Source: Ravibacter sp037191015 (GTDB lineage: Bacteria > Bacteroidota > Bacteroidia > Cytophagales > Spirosomataceae). Taken from it: DNA of 64,000 nt. Under the pieces are notes generated by a model that made no database searches, was not told the DNA's origin, and worked only from the letters and a program-made list of their open reading frames with translations. Of the stretch, positions 51,957-60,483 are shown piece by piece. The stretch is from assembly GCA_037191015.1 (NCBI GenBank), contig JBBCKD010000032.1, positions 1 to 64,000 on the forward strand. The letters run 5' to 3'. Each line of letters opens with the position of its first letter. Within the stretch, counting starts at the first letter, position 1. A program made the translations under genes and the position numbers.

Positions 51957-53024
51957 ATGAGGCTTTTCAGCTGCGGCTATTGTAAAAATACGCTCTATTT
52001 TGAAAATGATCAGTGCCTGGTCTGCGGCACGGAGATCGGGTTCGATACCCGCGGAATGGCCACGATCTCTCTCGTAAAGGAAGGGCCCAATCTTTATCAC
52101 AACTACGAAGCCCCCGGCGAAAAGTTTCGCTATTGCAGCAACAAAGCCCTTATTTCCTGTAACTGGCTGCTGAAGGCAGACAGCCATGAGGAATTCTGCA
52201 TATCGTGCCGGCTGAACAAAACCATTCCTAACCTTACGGTAGCGGGGAATACGGCCAGGTGGCAGCAGCTTGAAGCAGCTAAAAAACGCCTCATTTATTC
52301 GCTGTTAAGCCTTAAGCTGCCGTTCAGACAAACGGGTCACCTGCACGACTCCGGTCTTCAGTTCGAATTTCTTTCAGATGAGTTTTCAGACCAGCCTGTG
52401 CTCACCGGGCACCTCAACGGCGTGATTACCATCAATGTTGAAGAAGCCGATGAGATCTACCGGCATATCACCCAGCTGAAAATGGGTGAAAAATACCGGA
52501 CGGTTCTCGGTCATTTCCGGCACGAATCGGGACACTTTTACTGGAACCGCCTGGTCAGAGACGGCGGTTTCCTCGAGCCGTTCAGAGCGCTTTTCGGAAA
52601 CGAGAAAGCCGGATACTCCGAAGCCCTGCAGCGTTATTATGAAAAAGGTGCGCCTCCCGGGTGGGAAGAGCAGTACATCAGCGAATATGCCAGCGCCCAT
52701 CCCTGGGAGGACTGGGCCGAAACGTGGGCAAATTATCTCCATATCCTCGATTCTATGGAAACGGCCTGGTCATTCGGCATGCAGCTAAAACCGGTAGATA
52801 AGATGCGTGAAGGACTGGCTGCCGACATAGCGGAAGATCCGTATGACACAGAAGATTTTCAGCGCATCATTGCTACCTGGGTGCCCATATCGATAGCGCT
52901 CAATAATCTCAACCGGAGCATGGGCCAAAAGGATTTTTACGCTTTTTACATTTCTCCCAAAGTAGCGGAAAAGCTCCACTTCATTCATAACCTGTGCCGT
53001 ATGTGGGGCAACCAGTACTCCTAG
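51957..53024 (+). CDS. Zinc-ribbon metallopeptidase-like protein (HESGH)
   Basis: The protein has 355 residues. The N-terminus has Cys6, Cys9, Cys20 and Cys23 in CGYCKNTLYFENDQCLVC, which fit a zinc ribbon. A second Cys set lies at about 60-84 (CSNKALISCNW, CISC). The metallopeptidase motif HESGH lies at residues 189-193 in LGHFRHESGHFYWNRLVRDG, and a downstream Glu in DWAETWANYLHILDSMETAW may be the third metal ligand. The layout is that of the putative zinc-binding metallopeptidase family DUF2248. It has no signal peptide or membrane helix. Substrate unknown. Its stop overlaps the pgeF stop tail to tail (shared CTAG). Confidence 0.87.
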   Translation: MRLFSCGYCKNTLYFENDQCLVCGTEIGFDTRGMATISLVKEGPNLYHNYEAPGEKFRYCSNKALISCNWLLKADSHEEFCISCRLNKTIPNLTVAGNTARWQQLEAAKKRLIYSLLSLKLPFRQTGHLHDSGLQFEFLSDEFSDQPVLTGHLNGVITINVEEADEIYRHITQLKMGEKYRTVLGHFRHESGHFYWNRLVRDGGFLEPFRALFGNEKAGYSEALQRYYEKGAPPGWEEQYISEYASAHPWEDWAETWANYLHILDSMETAWSFGMQLKPVDKMREGLAADIAEDPYDTEDFQRIIATWVPISIALNNLNRSMGQKDFYAFYISPKVAEKLHFIHNLCRMWGNQYS

Positions 53025-53770
53025 AAGCGCATCCCGATTGCTGCCAGCATCCTGCCGGTAACTCCCCCTTCCTTCCTGAAAGAGAAAAAACGATGGTGGT
53101 CCTTCACCGTACAAAAAGGAGATACTTCTATAAGCTCTCCCGACATTCCGGCCTGCATGAGCTGGATCCTGTTGGCTTCCTTCAGATCGACAAGGTATTT
53201 ACCGGGGCTCCCGGCCTCTTTTTGTAATTCCGGAGCGAATTCCACGGCTACCTCGGCACTGACTTCAAATGAATCAAAACCGATACAGGTACCGATATAA
53301 GCTATACAATCTGCGGGGTTGGTACCATACGTTTTCTGAAGCAATGCTACGGTCTTTCCTGCAATCTGCACGGCAGTTCCGCGCCAGCCGGCATGGACTG
53401 CGGCTATGGCCTTTCTTACAGGGTCAAAAATGAGCACGGGAACGCAATCGGCGATGGTAACGCTCAGGAAAATACCCGGCTGATCCGTCACAAAAGCATC
53501 GTGGCCGTCAAAATACCCGGGCTGATCTACAACCTTTATTTCGCTGCCATGAACCTGGTACCCGCCCGCTGTATGCGCTTCCGGGGTTCCAAGCGCAGCC
53601 CAGAATCTTCTCCTGTTTTCAGCGACAGCCTCTCTCTCATCGCCGGTGTTCAACCCCAGGTTAAGCGAGGCATACCGGGCCAGGCTGATGCCTCCGTGCC
53701 GGGTACTCTGCACCATTGTCAGTCCCGGAAACTGCTCCGCAATAGCCGGTCTTACAAGTTCAGGTTCCAT
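53021..53770 (-). CDS. pgeF: Peptidoglycan editing factor / polyphenol oxidase-like protein
   Basis: The protein has 249 residues from the ATG at 53770. Motifs are GIFLSVTIADCVPVLIFDPV with the Cys, AIAAVHAGWRGTAVQIAGKT with the His, and AYIGTCIGFDSFEVSAEVAV. These form the copper/zinc-like site of the YfiH/PgeF (laccase-domain) family. Members remove the wrong amino acid L-Ser from UDP-MurNAc in some bacteria, and others oxidise phenols or act on nucleosides. The cellular substrate here is unknown. It is convergent with the metallopeptidase gene and follows the M20 amidohydrolase by 21 nt on the same strand. Confidence 0.93.
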   Translation of the reverse strand: MEPELVRPAIAEQFPGLTMVQSTRHGGISLARYASLNLGLNTGDEREAVAENRRRFWAALGTPEAHTAGGYQVHGSEIKVVDQPGYFDGHDAFVTDQPGIFLSVTIADCVPVLIFDPVRKAIAAVHAGWRGTAVQIAGKTVALLQKTYGTNPADCIAYIGTCIGFDSFEVSAEVAVEFAPELQKEAGSPGKYLVDLKEANRIQLMQAGMSGELIEVSPFCTVKDHHRFFSFRKEGGVTGRMLAAIGMRF

Positions 53771-53791
53771 CGGGACTGGTAACAAGTAATT

Positions 53792-54985
53792 CTACCCGTT
53801 TTTCAGTTCTTCCAAAGCAAGCCACGCCATCAGGCCGGGCCCGATCGTCAGCGCATGCTCATCAATATCAAAGGTCGGTGTATGGACCCCCGATACGATC
53901 CCCTTTTCTTCATTCCTGGTGCCGAGCCGGTAGAAGCACGAATCCACAACCTGCGAATAAAAAGCAAAATCCTCCCCGGCCATCCACAGATCGAGATCGA
54001 TGACGTTCTCCTCGCCCATATAGGCTACGGCTGCCTTGCGGGTCCTGCGCGTGAGCTCAGGATCATTTTTCAGGAAAGGATAGCCCTTAACAACCTCCAC
54101 GATGCAGGATGCGCCCATAGATTCCGCAATGCCTTCCGCCATCTTCCTGATACGCTGCAGGCCGTCCGCGCGCCATTCCTCGTCCATGCAGCGCCAGGTT
54201 CCCTGAATCGTGACTTCATTGGGAATGACGTTCGTAACGCCGTCTGCGATAAACCGGCCGAAAGAAAGCACCGACGGGTTCGAAGGCTTCCTGTTCCGGC
54301 TGATGATCTGCTGCAGCCCGACAATGATATGCGAGGCGATCAGAACCGGGTCGATCACCTGGTCGGGCATCGCGCCATGGCCTCCTTTTCCTTTTACGGT
54401 CAGGAAAAGCTCATCGGTGCTGGCCATATACATCCCTTCCCGGAATCCAATTTTACCGACCGGGATATTCGGAGCTACATGCTGACCGAGCATGCTGACG
54501 GGTGCGGGGTTCTGCAAGACCCCTTCACGGATCATGAGCGACGCCCCTCCCGGAGCTTTTTCCTCAGCCGGCTGGAACACCAGCTTGACGGTCCCCTCAA
54601 ATTCATCTTTTATCCCGTTGAGAATACGGGCGGTAGACAGGAGCGAAGAAGTATGCACATCGTGCCCGCAGGCATGCATGACACCCGGGTTCAGGGATTT
54701 ATAAGGCACATCGTTGGCTTCGAGAATAGGGAGCGCATCCATATCCGCCCTCAGTCCCACTACTTTTTTTCCAGGGTTTTTGCCCTCGATAGTGACCGAC
54801 AGCCCGGTTCCGGCGATACCTTCCACCGGCTTCAACCCGATGGCATTCAGCTCTTTGGCTACAAATTCGGCAGTTCTATATTCTTCGAAAGAAAGCTCAG
54901 GATGCATGTGGAGATGACGACGGTTCGAAACCGCATCGTTTGCATAGAGCCCGGCCAGGTTCTGAATCTTTTCTAAAACACTCAT
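53792..54985 (-). CDS. M20-family amidohydrolase (N-acyl-amino-acid type)
   Basis: The protein has 397 residues. Signatures are NRRHLHMHPELSFEEYRTAE at the start, VGLRADMDALPILEANDVPY, MHACGHDVHTSSLLSTARIL with the metal-binding ACGHD, and VFQPAEEKAPGGASLMIREG with the catalytic Glu pair. A VKGKGGHGAMPDQVIDPVLI motif marks the dimerisation domain. Family members hydrolyse N-acetyl-amino acids, hippurate or related amides with two metals in the cytoplasm. The specific substrate is not readable. It is on the same strand as pgeF, 21 nt upstream of it, and is probably co-transcribed. Confidence 0.94.
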   Translation of the reverse strand: MSVLEKIQNLAGLYANDAVSNRRHLHMHPELSFEEYRTAEFVAKELNAIGLKPVEGIAGTGLSVTIEGKNPGKKVVGLRADMDALPILEANDVPYKSLNPGVMHACGHDVHTSSLLSTARILNGIKDEFEGTVKLVFQPAEEKAPGGASLMIREGVLQNPAPVSMLGQHVAPNIPVGKIGFREGMYMASTDELFLTVKGKGGHGAMPDQVIDPVLIASHIIVGLQQIISRNRKPSNPSVLSFGRFIADGVTNVIPNEVTIQGTWRCMDEEWRADGLQRIRKMAEGIAESMGASCIVEVVKGYPFLKNDPELTRRTRKAAVAYMGEENVIDLDLWMAGEDFAFYSQVVDSCFYRLGTRNEEKGIVSGVHTPTFDIDEHALTIGPGLMAWLALEELKNG

Positions 54986-55064
54986 GATGTCCCGAATGGG
55001 GTAAGAGAATTGATAATAATTGAATTCCGCACTGTCTGCAAAAATAGCGATATGCGACCGATTT

Positions 55065-56039
55065 TCAGGTAACTTTTAACAAGACCTTCCCAATATTGAG
55101 ATTGGCCTCCATGTACCGGTGAGCCTCTTTTACCTCTTTCCAGTCAAAAACCCGGTCTATGACCGGCTTCAGGCTTCCGCCTGCAAATTCCCTTTCATAT
55201 TTTTCCCAAAAGGCCCTGGCAAGGGCGATCTGGTAGTCCAACGCCCGTGAGCGAAGAGTAGAGCCCATTATTTTCAATCGTTTGAAGACGATCTGCCCCA
55301 CGTGGACATCCCCTACCCTGGCGCCTCCCATTACAGCCAGCATCACCAGGCGCCCGTCTATATTCAAAAGCTTTAAGTTTTCGGGGAAATACTCACCTGC
55401 AACCGGGTCTACAATGACATCTACGCCGCCGGTGATTTCACGGAGCGTAGCCCAGAAACCGGGCTCCCTGTAATCGACTGCCGCTGCAGCTCCCAAATCC
55501 AGGCATGCCCGGTGCTTTGCCGCAGAAGCACTGACGAAAGCTTCTGCTCCTGCAAGCCTTGCAAGCTGGATTGCCGCGGTGCCCACCCCGCTCGCACCGG
55601 CATGGATGAGGACTTTTTCACCTTTCTTTATTTCTCCAAGCCATACCAGGGCCTGGAAAGCTGTCAGGAAGACCTCGGGAACTGCCGCGCATTCCTCGAA
55701 GCTCATACCTGCGGGCATCCTGAACGCCATCTCCTTATGGATGACCACCCACTCTGCCTGGGCGCCTCCGGGTACAAGCCCGAAAACGCTTTCCCCGGTG
55801 CTCCACCCGCTTACCCCGGCCCCGGTTTCCTCTATGGTTCCGGCAAATTCGAGGCCCAGAACCGGGCTTGCGCCGGCGGGCGGCGGGTATTTCCCTTCCC
55901 GCTGCAATAAATCCGCCCTATTGAGCGCAGCAACGGCAACGCGTACCAGCAGCTCATCCGGACCCGGGACCGGCCGGGCGGCCTCTCCCAGGTACAGCTG
56001 CTCTGCACCTCCCGCTTCTTTTACCAATACGGCTTTCAA
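55065..56039 (-). CDS. Zinc-free NAD(P)H quinone oxidoreductase (PIG3/medium-chain dehydrogenase type)
   Basis: The protein has 324 residues from the TTG at 56039, whose TTGA overlaps the TonB receptor stop. The open frame continues upstream inside the receptor gene, but only in a non-conserved antisense-like stretch. The N-terminus is KAVLVKEAGGAEQLYLGEAA, with ALNRADLLQREGKYPPPAGA near 43-62. The cofactor loop is EKVLIHAGASGVGTAAIQLA near 140-160, and VDVIVDPVAGEYFPENLKLL follows. No zinc ligands are visible. It reduces quinones with NAD(P)H in the cytoplasm. The TTG overlap means its translation is coupled to the end of the receptor gene. Confidence 0.92.
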   Translation of the reverse strand: MKAVLVKEAGGAEQLYLGEAARPVPGPDELLVRVAVAALNRADLLQREGKYPPPAGASPVLGLEFAGTIEETGAGVSGWSTGESVFGLVPGGAQAEWVVIHKEMAFRMPAGMSFEECAAVPEVFLTAFQALVWLGEIKKGEKVLIHAGASGVGTAAIQLARLAGAEAFVSASAAKHRACLDLGAAAAVDYREPGFWATLREITGGVDVIVDPVAGEYFPENLKLLNIDGRLVMLAVMGGARVGDVHVGQIVFKRLKIMGSTLRSRALDYQIALARAFWEKYEREFAGGSLKPVIDRVFDWKEVKEAHRYMEANLNIGKVLLKVT

Positions 56040-58327
56040 AATTCTACTCTGTAGCTGACAATAGGGATCATCCCCAGCTGGTTGCGCACCACAATCTGCT
56101 GTTTCCGGGTATCGTAATAGCTGAACGCCTCGTTTTTGGTATTGGATACATTCTGGATATCCAAAGCGAGCGTCGTACTGTACTTTTCTTTGCTCTTCTT
56201 CCAGTAAATACGCAGATCCGGGCGGAAATAATCCTTCATCTGGATAGTGTAGGACTGGGCTACGCGGTACACCGTCGTACCGGCGGTAGCGGAGGCTGCC
56301 GCGTCGACTGGGGTGTCGCGAAAACCTCCTATCCAAAGCACCTTGGCATTGATCCCCCATATCGAGTTCTTCCCGGTGCTGATCTCTTTCCCGCCTGTTG
56401 CGGCAAAAGTATGGTTACCGTTAAACCTGGTGTTCCGCCAGTTGCCTGAAATGCCTTTGTATTTTGAATCGTAAACAGATCCCGAGAGCATCAGGTAAAA
56501 ATCCTTGGCGAGATAAGTGTTCCAGGTGGCTTCAACTCCCATATTCTGCCCCACTCCTCTGTTGACAAGCGAGTGCGAAACTACGTTTTCAACAAGATTC
56601 AGGACCGAATAGGTAGGCGTTCCCGATGCCACCGGCACATTGGTCAGCTCCTGGTAGTACCCCTCTACCTTCAGGGAAGAATTCCTGGCAAACCGGTACT
56701 CGTATGCAACACCGTAGTGCCTGGCTTTGGTCAGGTCCAGGTAACGGTTGTTGTTCGACACCCTGGAACCCAGGGAGAGGTATACCTGCGGTGCCTGGGC
56801 CTGGCTGTGCCATCCGTAAGAAAAGCTGATGGTGTTACGGGGAGCAATTTCCCATTTGAGAGCGCCGCGCGGCTCCACCGATTCTTTGCTGTTAAACCCG
56901 TAGTAAAAATAGTTGACGCCTATTTCGGTACGGAATTTCGGTGACAAGGACCACTGCCAGGTCACGTATGGCATAAACGAAGTTCCTTCCATTTCCCCGC
57001 TGCTCTGGTTGGCGGTAAGACGGTCGGTGTCATGATAGACATACGCTCCGGCCAATACCCTGTGTTTGGCGTTGAAACGGTAGTTAAACGCAGTTGTAAA
57101 AGCCATTTTCACTTTTTCGATATCATCCGTATCTGTCGACAGCACCTCCGAAGGATTGGCCGGGTTCAGCCTGCTGCCTTCCCTCGACGTGCTCAGCCCT
57201 GATACCGCCAGCGTAGAACGCCAGGAGGTACGCTTCGTGAGAGGCAGCGTATGCGTGATACCCGCGGCTCCCATTTTGTTTTTATAGGTAATGTTATAAC
57301 CGTCTTTCTCAAACTCCCAATCCGACGCGTCCTTATCCGCCTTGAAAACATTGCTGCTATAGCCTCCCATACCGAAAACCGTAAATTCACCCGCTTTTTT
57401 TGTCGGAAGATTAACATTGAAGGACAAGTCCTGGAAACCCATATCCTCCCCGCCCAGCGTAACGCCCATTGCCGAGAGGATGCCGGTAAACGAGTAACGG
57501 TAATTGGCGAGGTAGGAAGCTTTCCCGTTACGCGAGAACGGACCTTCTGCCGCTACGTCGACGCCTATCAGCCCTATCTGGGCGGTAAATTCGTTTTGCT
57601 CGTTATTCCCCTTCCTGAAACGCATGTCCATGATACCTCCCAGGGCATTGCCGTAGCTGGCCGCATAGGCTCCTGTCAGGAAATTGGTAGTACCTAGCAG
57701 CTGGGTGCTCAGTATATTGACGCCGCCTCCCGACTGGGTAGCCCGGTCGCTGAAGGTACCTGCATTGGACAAGTGATTGGGATTCACGATCTCGACTCCT
57801 TCCAGGCGCCACTGCGTGCTGTTGGGTCCGTTGCCCCGCACCACGATCCCGTTGGCCTGGTCGTCGGCGGCAACGACGCCCGGCAACGAGGTAGCTACAC
57901 GTGCCGGATCGAGGTAGGTAGCCGCAAACCTGAGCGTCTGCTCATTGGTTATTTCATAGATATTATTCAGGTTTTCGGTCTTTACATAGTGTACTACGAC
58001 TTCACTCAGGGTAGTATCTCCCGGGGTCAGGTAAAAGGTAACGACCTGCTCCTTGCCGGACTCGAGCAGTATTTCCGGCTGCACGGTGGTTTTATATCCC
58101 ACGAAGCTGGCCTGGACCAGGTACCGGCCTATCGCCGTGTTTTCGAAGCGGAAAGCGCCGTTTTCGTCGGTAGTCGTGCCGGCATCGGTATTCTTCAATA
58201 CAACGGTCGCTCCCGGGAGAGGACTATGCGAATCTCCATCCAAAACATAACCACGAATGGTCGAAACTGATTGCTGCGCGTAAACAAAAGAGATAGAGAG
58301 AAAAAAAACAGTAAGAAACTTTGACAT
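56036..58327 (-). CDS. TonB-dependent outer-membrane receptor with carboxypeptidase-regulatory N-terminus
   Basis: The protein has 763 residues from the ATG at 58327; a TTG ten codons upstream is less likely. A signal peptide (MSKFLTVFFLSISFVYAQ) precedes a CarboxypepD_reg-like domain (about 22-110, GYVLDGDSHSPLPGATVVLK, FVGYKTTVQPEILLESGKEQ). The plug domain (about 120-240) contains FAATYLDPARVATSLPGVVA and GIVVRGNGPNSTQWRLEGVE. The barrel strands end at RNQLGMIPIVSYRVEF, with the expected terminal Phe. It imports or binds an unknown substrate at the outer membrane using TonB energy. No SusD partner is adjacent. The stop overlaps the start of the quinone oxidoreductase. Confidence 0.93.
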   Translation of the reverse strand: MSKFLTVFFLSISFVYAQQSVSTIRGYVLDGDSHSPLPGATVVLKNTDAGTTTDENGAFRFENTAIGRYLVQASFVGYKTTVQPEILLESGKEQVVTFYLTPGDTTLSEVVVHYVKTENLNNIYEITNEQTLRFAATYLDPARVATSLPGVVAADDQANGIVVRGNGPNSTQWRLEGVEIVNPNHLSNAGTFSDRATQSGGGVNILSTQLLGTTNFLTGAYAASYGNALGGIMDMRFRKGNNEQNEFTAQIGLIGVDVAAEGPFSRNGKASYLANYRYSFTGILSAMGVTLGGEDMGFQDLSFNVNLPTKKAGEFTVFGMGGYSSNVFKADKDASDWEFEKDGYNITYKNKMGAAGITHTLPLTKRTSWRSTLAVSGLSTSREGSRLNPANPSEVLSTDTDDIEKVKMAFTTAFNYRFNAKHRVLAGAYVYHDTDRLTANQSSGEMEGTSFMPYVTWQWSLSPKFRTEIGVNYFYYGFNSKESVEPRGALKWEIAPRNTISFSYGWHSQAQAPQVYLSLGSRVSNNNRYLDLTKARHYGVAYEYRFARNSSLKVEGYYQELTNVPVASGTPTYSVLNLVENVVSHSLVNRGVGQNMGVEATWNTYLAKDFYLMLSGSVYDSKYKGISGNWRNTRFNGNHTFAATGGKEISTGKNSIWGINAKVLWIGGFRDTPVDAAASATAGTTVYRVAQSYTIQMKDYFRPDLRIYWKKSKEKYSTTLALDIQNVSNTKNEAFSYYDTRKQQIVVRNQLGMIPIVSYRVEF

Positions 58328-58606
58328 AAGTATATGTTGGAATAAACTCAAAAACAATCAACAACCCGGTAGCCTTCCTAGTCTGTACGCCGAACTATTC
58401 CGGTTTGTTTTTACAACTCATAAATTTTAATCAACTTTCACCTGTAATGATCCGTTCTGAAGACCAATGGTGCAAAGCCGGATGCAAAAATGTCGATTAA
58501 CCTAATGAATAAAAAGTAAATCGGACTTTTTGGATTTCCGCTCCCGGATAGATGCACAAAATAAACCATTGGCTGCATCAGCCGTTTCCTAAAATACCAG
58601 AAACTA

Positions 58607-59131
58607 ATGAAACAAATCGGTTTGCTCTCCGACACACACGGTTACCTTGACCCGGCGCTTTTTAAACATTTCGAAGCCTGCGATGAGATCTGGCATGCCG
58701 GGGATATCGGAAACAAGGCGATCGTCGCGCAGCTGGAGCAATTCAAACCGCTGAGGGCTGTCTACGGGAACATCGACGGGCACGAAATAAAGCTGCTTAC
58801 GAAAGCCGATCTCAATTTCGGGCTGGAAGGGTTCCAGGTGTGGATCACGCACATAGGCGGCTATCCTCCTAAATATACGCCCGCGGTGAGAAAGCAGCTG
58901 AAGACGGCCCCTCCGGCTATATTCATTTGCGGACATTCTCATATTCTGCGGGTTATGCGCGATCCCCAGTTCGGGAACATGCTTTATATCAACCCGGGCG
59001 CTGCCGGACAGGAAGGCTTCCACCATATGAGAACCGCGCTGAAATTCACCCTTGACAATGGAAAGCTAAGCGATATGGCGGTTATCGAGCTTGGCAAAAG
59101 AGGCCGGTACCAGGCGGGGAGCCTTGTTTGA
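58607..59131 (+). CDS. YfcE/MJ0936-family metallophosphoesterase
   Basis: The protein has 174 residues. The metal ligands lie in IGLLSDTHGYLDPALFKHFE (Asp8, His10), CDEIWHAGDIGNKAIVAQLE, AVYGNIDGHEIKLLTKADLN, QVWITHIGGYPPKY and AIFICGHSHILRVMRDPQFG. This is the short MJ0936/YfcE phosphodiesterase form with no signal peptide, active in the cytoplasm on phosphodiesters. The natural substrate is unknown. It stands alone, with 279 bp before it towards the TonB receptor and 293 bp after it towards the coiled-coil gene. No terminator with a T-run is evident after its stop. Confidence 0.93.
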   Translation: MKQIGLLSDTHGYLDPALFKHFEACDEIWHAGDIGNKAIVAQLEQFKPLRAVYGNIDGHEIKLLTKADLNFGLEGFQVWITHIGGYPPKYTPAVRKQLKTAPPAIFICGHSHILRVMRDPQFGNMLYINPGAAGQEGFHHMRTALKFTLDNGKLSDMAVIELGKRGRYQAGSLV

Positions 59132-59424
59132 AAACCCCTGCAATTTGGGGAAATATGTAGAATATCCAGACGGCCCTACCCCTTTTTCACCACCTCCGCT
59201 ATCCGTTCACCTCCAAAGCGGAAAAACAGGCGTTCCCGTTCCACAGACGCCATATATCTTTTATTTACGAGACCGGTAAGCGCTTCAGGTTCTTACCGTA
59301 CCCGCAGATTGGCATGGTTTTTTAGATTCCCCTCACGAAAACGGGAATTTAACCCCGTTACTTTTCACAAAAAGCGGGTTTATCCCGGAAACGGTACTAA
59401 TCAAAAACTTATCAGTTGTAAAAC

Positions 59425-60378
59425 ATGAGTAATCCATCAGAAAATCAAAACTCCGCCCCCTGGATCCTCGTGGGCCTTCTCGCCTTAGTAGCCAGCATAT
59501 TCGGGTATTTGTTTTTCCAGCAAAAAGGGGATTTGGCTTTGCAGGAAACTGAAATCGTTGCCAAGGCAAAAGAAATAGCTTTTACAAAAACCAAGCTGGA
59601 TTCTGTCTCACGTGTATTGGATGAGAAAATCGCCGAGATTTCCAGGCTCGGAGGAAACATAACCGAGCTGGAAGCAGTTAAGACAAAGCTGGAGTCAGAT
59701 CTGGCGCAGTTCCGCAGGAGCGGTGGAACGGACAGCAAAAAGTACCTGGCTAAGATCAAGTCTTACGAGAAATTCCTGGAAGAAAAAGACACGGAAATAG
59801 CTTCCTTAAAAGAGGAAAACGAGCGCTTGCTTGCTTCTAACGAATCTCTCAATAACGAGATCGGCGTTTTGAATGAAGACAGGGCAAACCTGCAGAGACG
59901 CCAACAGGAATTGAGCGATACCGTCAGCATCTACGACCAGGAGAACCGCGTACTCACCGAGAAAGTCAACCTGGCAGCAGCGCTTAAAGCAGAAAACGTA
60001 AACGTTACGGCTATCAATTCCAAAGGAAAGGAAAAAGACAAGGATAGCTACAAGGCAAAACGCGTAGACAAGATCAAGGTAGCGTTTAAGCTGGCAGAAA
60101 ACCCGCTGACCAGGCAGGAGCAAAAAGAAATTTACCTGCGGGTACTTGATCCTGAAGGAGCTATTCTTTCCGATCAGGCGATCAGCGGAGGCGATTTCAC
60201 AACCGTTGCAGGCGAACACTCCAAGTATTCGGCACGTGAAGTCATATCCTATACAGGTGGAAACGAAAAGGTAGAAATGGTATATGACTATTCCAACCAG
60301 TTCCGCCCGGGAAAATACAACATCGAACTGTTTGCTGAGGGCTACAAAATAGGAAACACCAACTTTGTGATACGTTAA
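59425..60378 (+). CDS. Membrane-anchored coiled-coil protein, paralogue of the gene at 21018
   Basis: The protein has 317 residues. One membrane helix (WILVGLLALVASIFGYLFFQ, about 13-32) precedes a long coiled coil (about 40-200) and a conserved C-terminal domain of about 110 residues. That domain has IYLRVLDPEGAILSDQAISG and RPGKYNIELFAEGYKIGNTN, the same block as in the paralogue. The coiled-coil half also shares TKTKLDSVSRVLDEKIAEIS with the other copy. The N-terminal segments differ. It probably forms an inner-membrane-anchored periplasmic rod with a beta-domain tip. A strong hairpin follows the stop. Function unknown. Confidence 0.87.
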   Translation: MSNPSENQNSAPWILVGLLALVASIFGYLFFQQKGDLALQETEIVAKAKEIAFTKTKLDSVSRVLDEKIAEISRLGGNITELEAVKTKLESDLAQFRRSGGTDSKKYLAKIKSYEKFLEEKDTEIASLKEENERLLASNESLNNEIGVLNEDRANLQRRQQELSDTVSIYDQENRVLTEKVNLAAALKAENVNVTAINSKGKEKDKDSYKAKRVDKIKVAFKLAENPLTRQEQKEIYLRVLDPEGAILSDQAISGGDFTTVAGEHSKYSAREVISYTGGNEKVEMVYDYSNQFRPGKYNIELFAEGYKIGNTNFVIR

Positions 60379-60424
60379 TACAGCTATAGCATCTATAGCA
60401 CTTTATATCCACACACCTGGATGG

Positions 60425-60448
60425 GGGCGGATCCGATCGGATCCGCCC
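60425..60448. terminator. Palindromic hairpin between convergent genes
   Basis: GGGCGGATCC (60425-60434) and GGATCCGCCC (60439-60448) are exact reverse complements with a GATC loop. No run of T follows on either side beyond TTCATTTAT. It lies between the coiled-coil gene and the convergent PPK2 gene, so it probably ends both transcripts. Confidence 0.6.
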
Positions 60449-60483
60449 TTCATTTATGATTGCCCGCCGGAACCCACCGGCGC

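Noticed and set aside
56040..56360. Upstream extension of the quinone oxidoreductase frame
   Set aside because: It lies wholly inside the TonB receptor gene and reads as out-of-frame sequence. The conserved start is at the TTG at 56039.
59141..59162. CCCC/GGGG mini-hairpin after the YfcE-like gene
   Set aside because: Only a 4-bp stem and no T-run follow, so it is not called a terminator.
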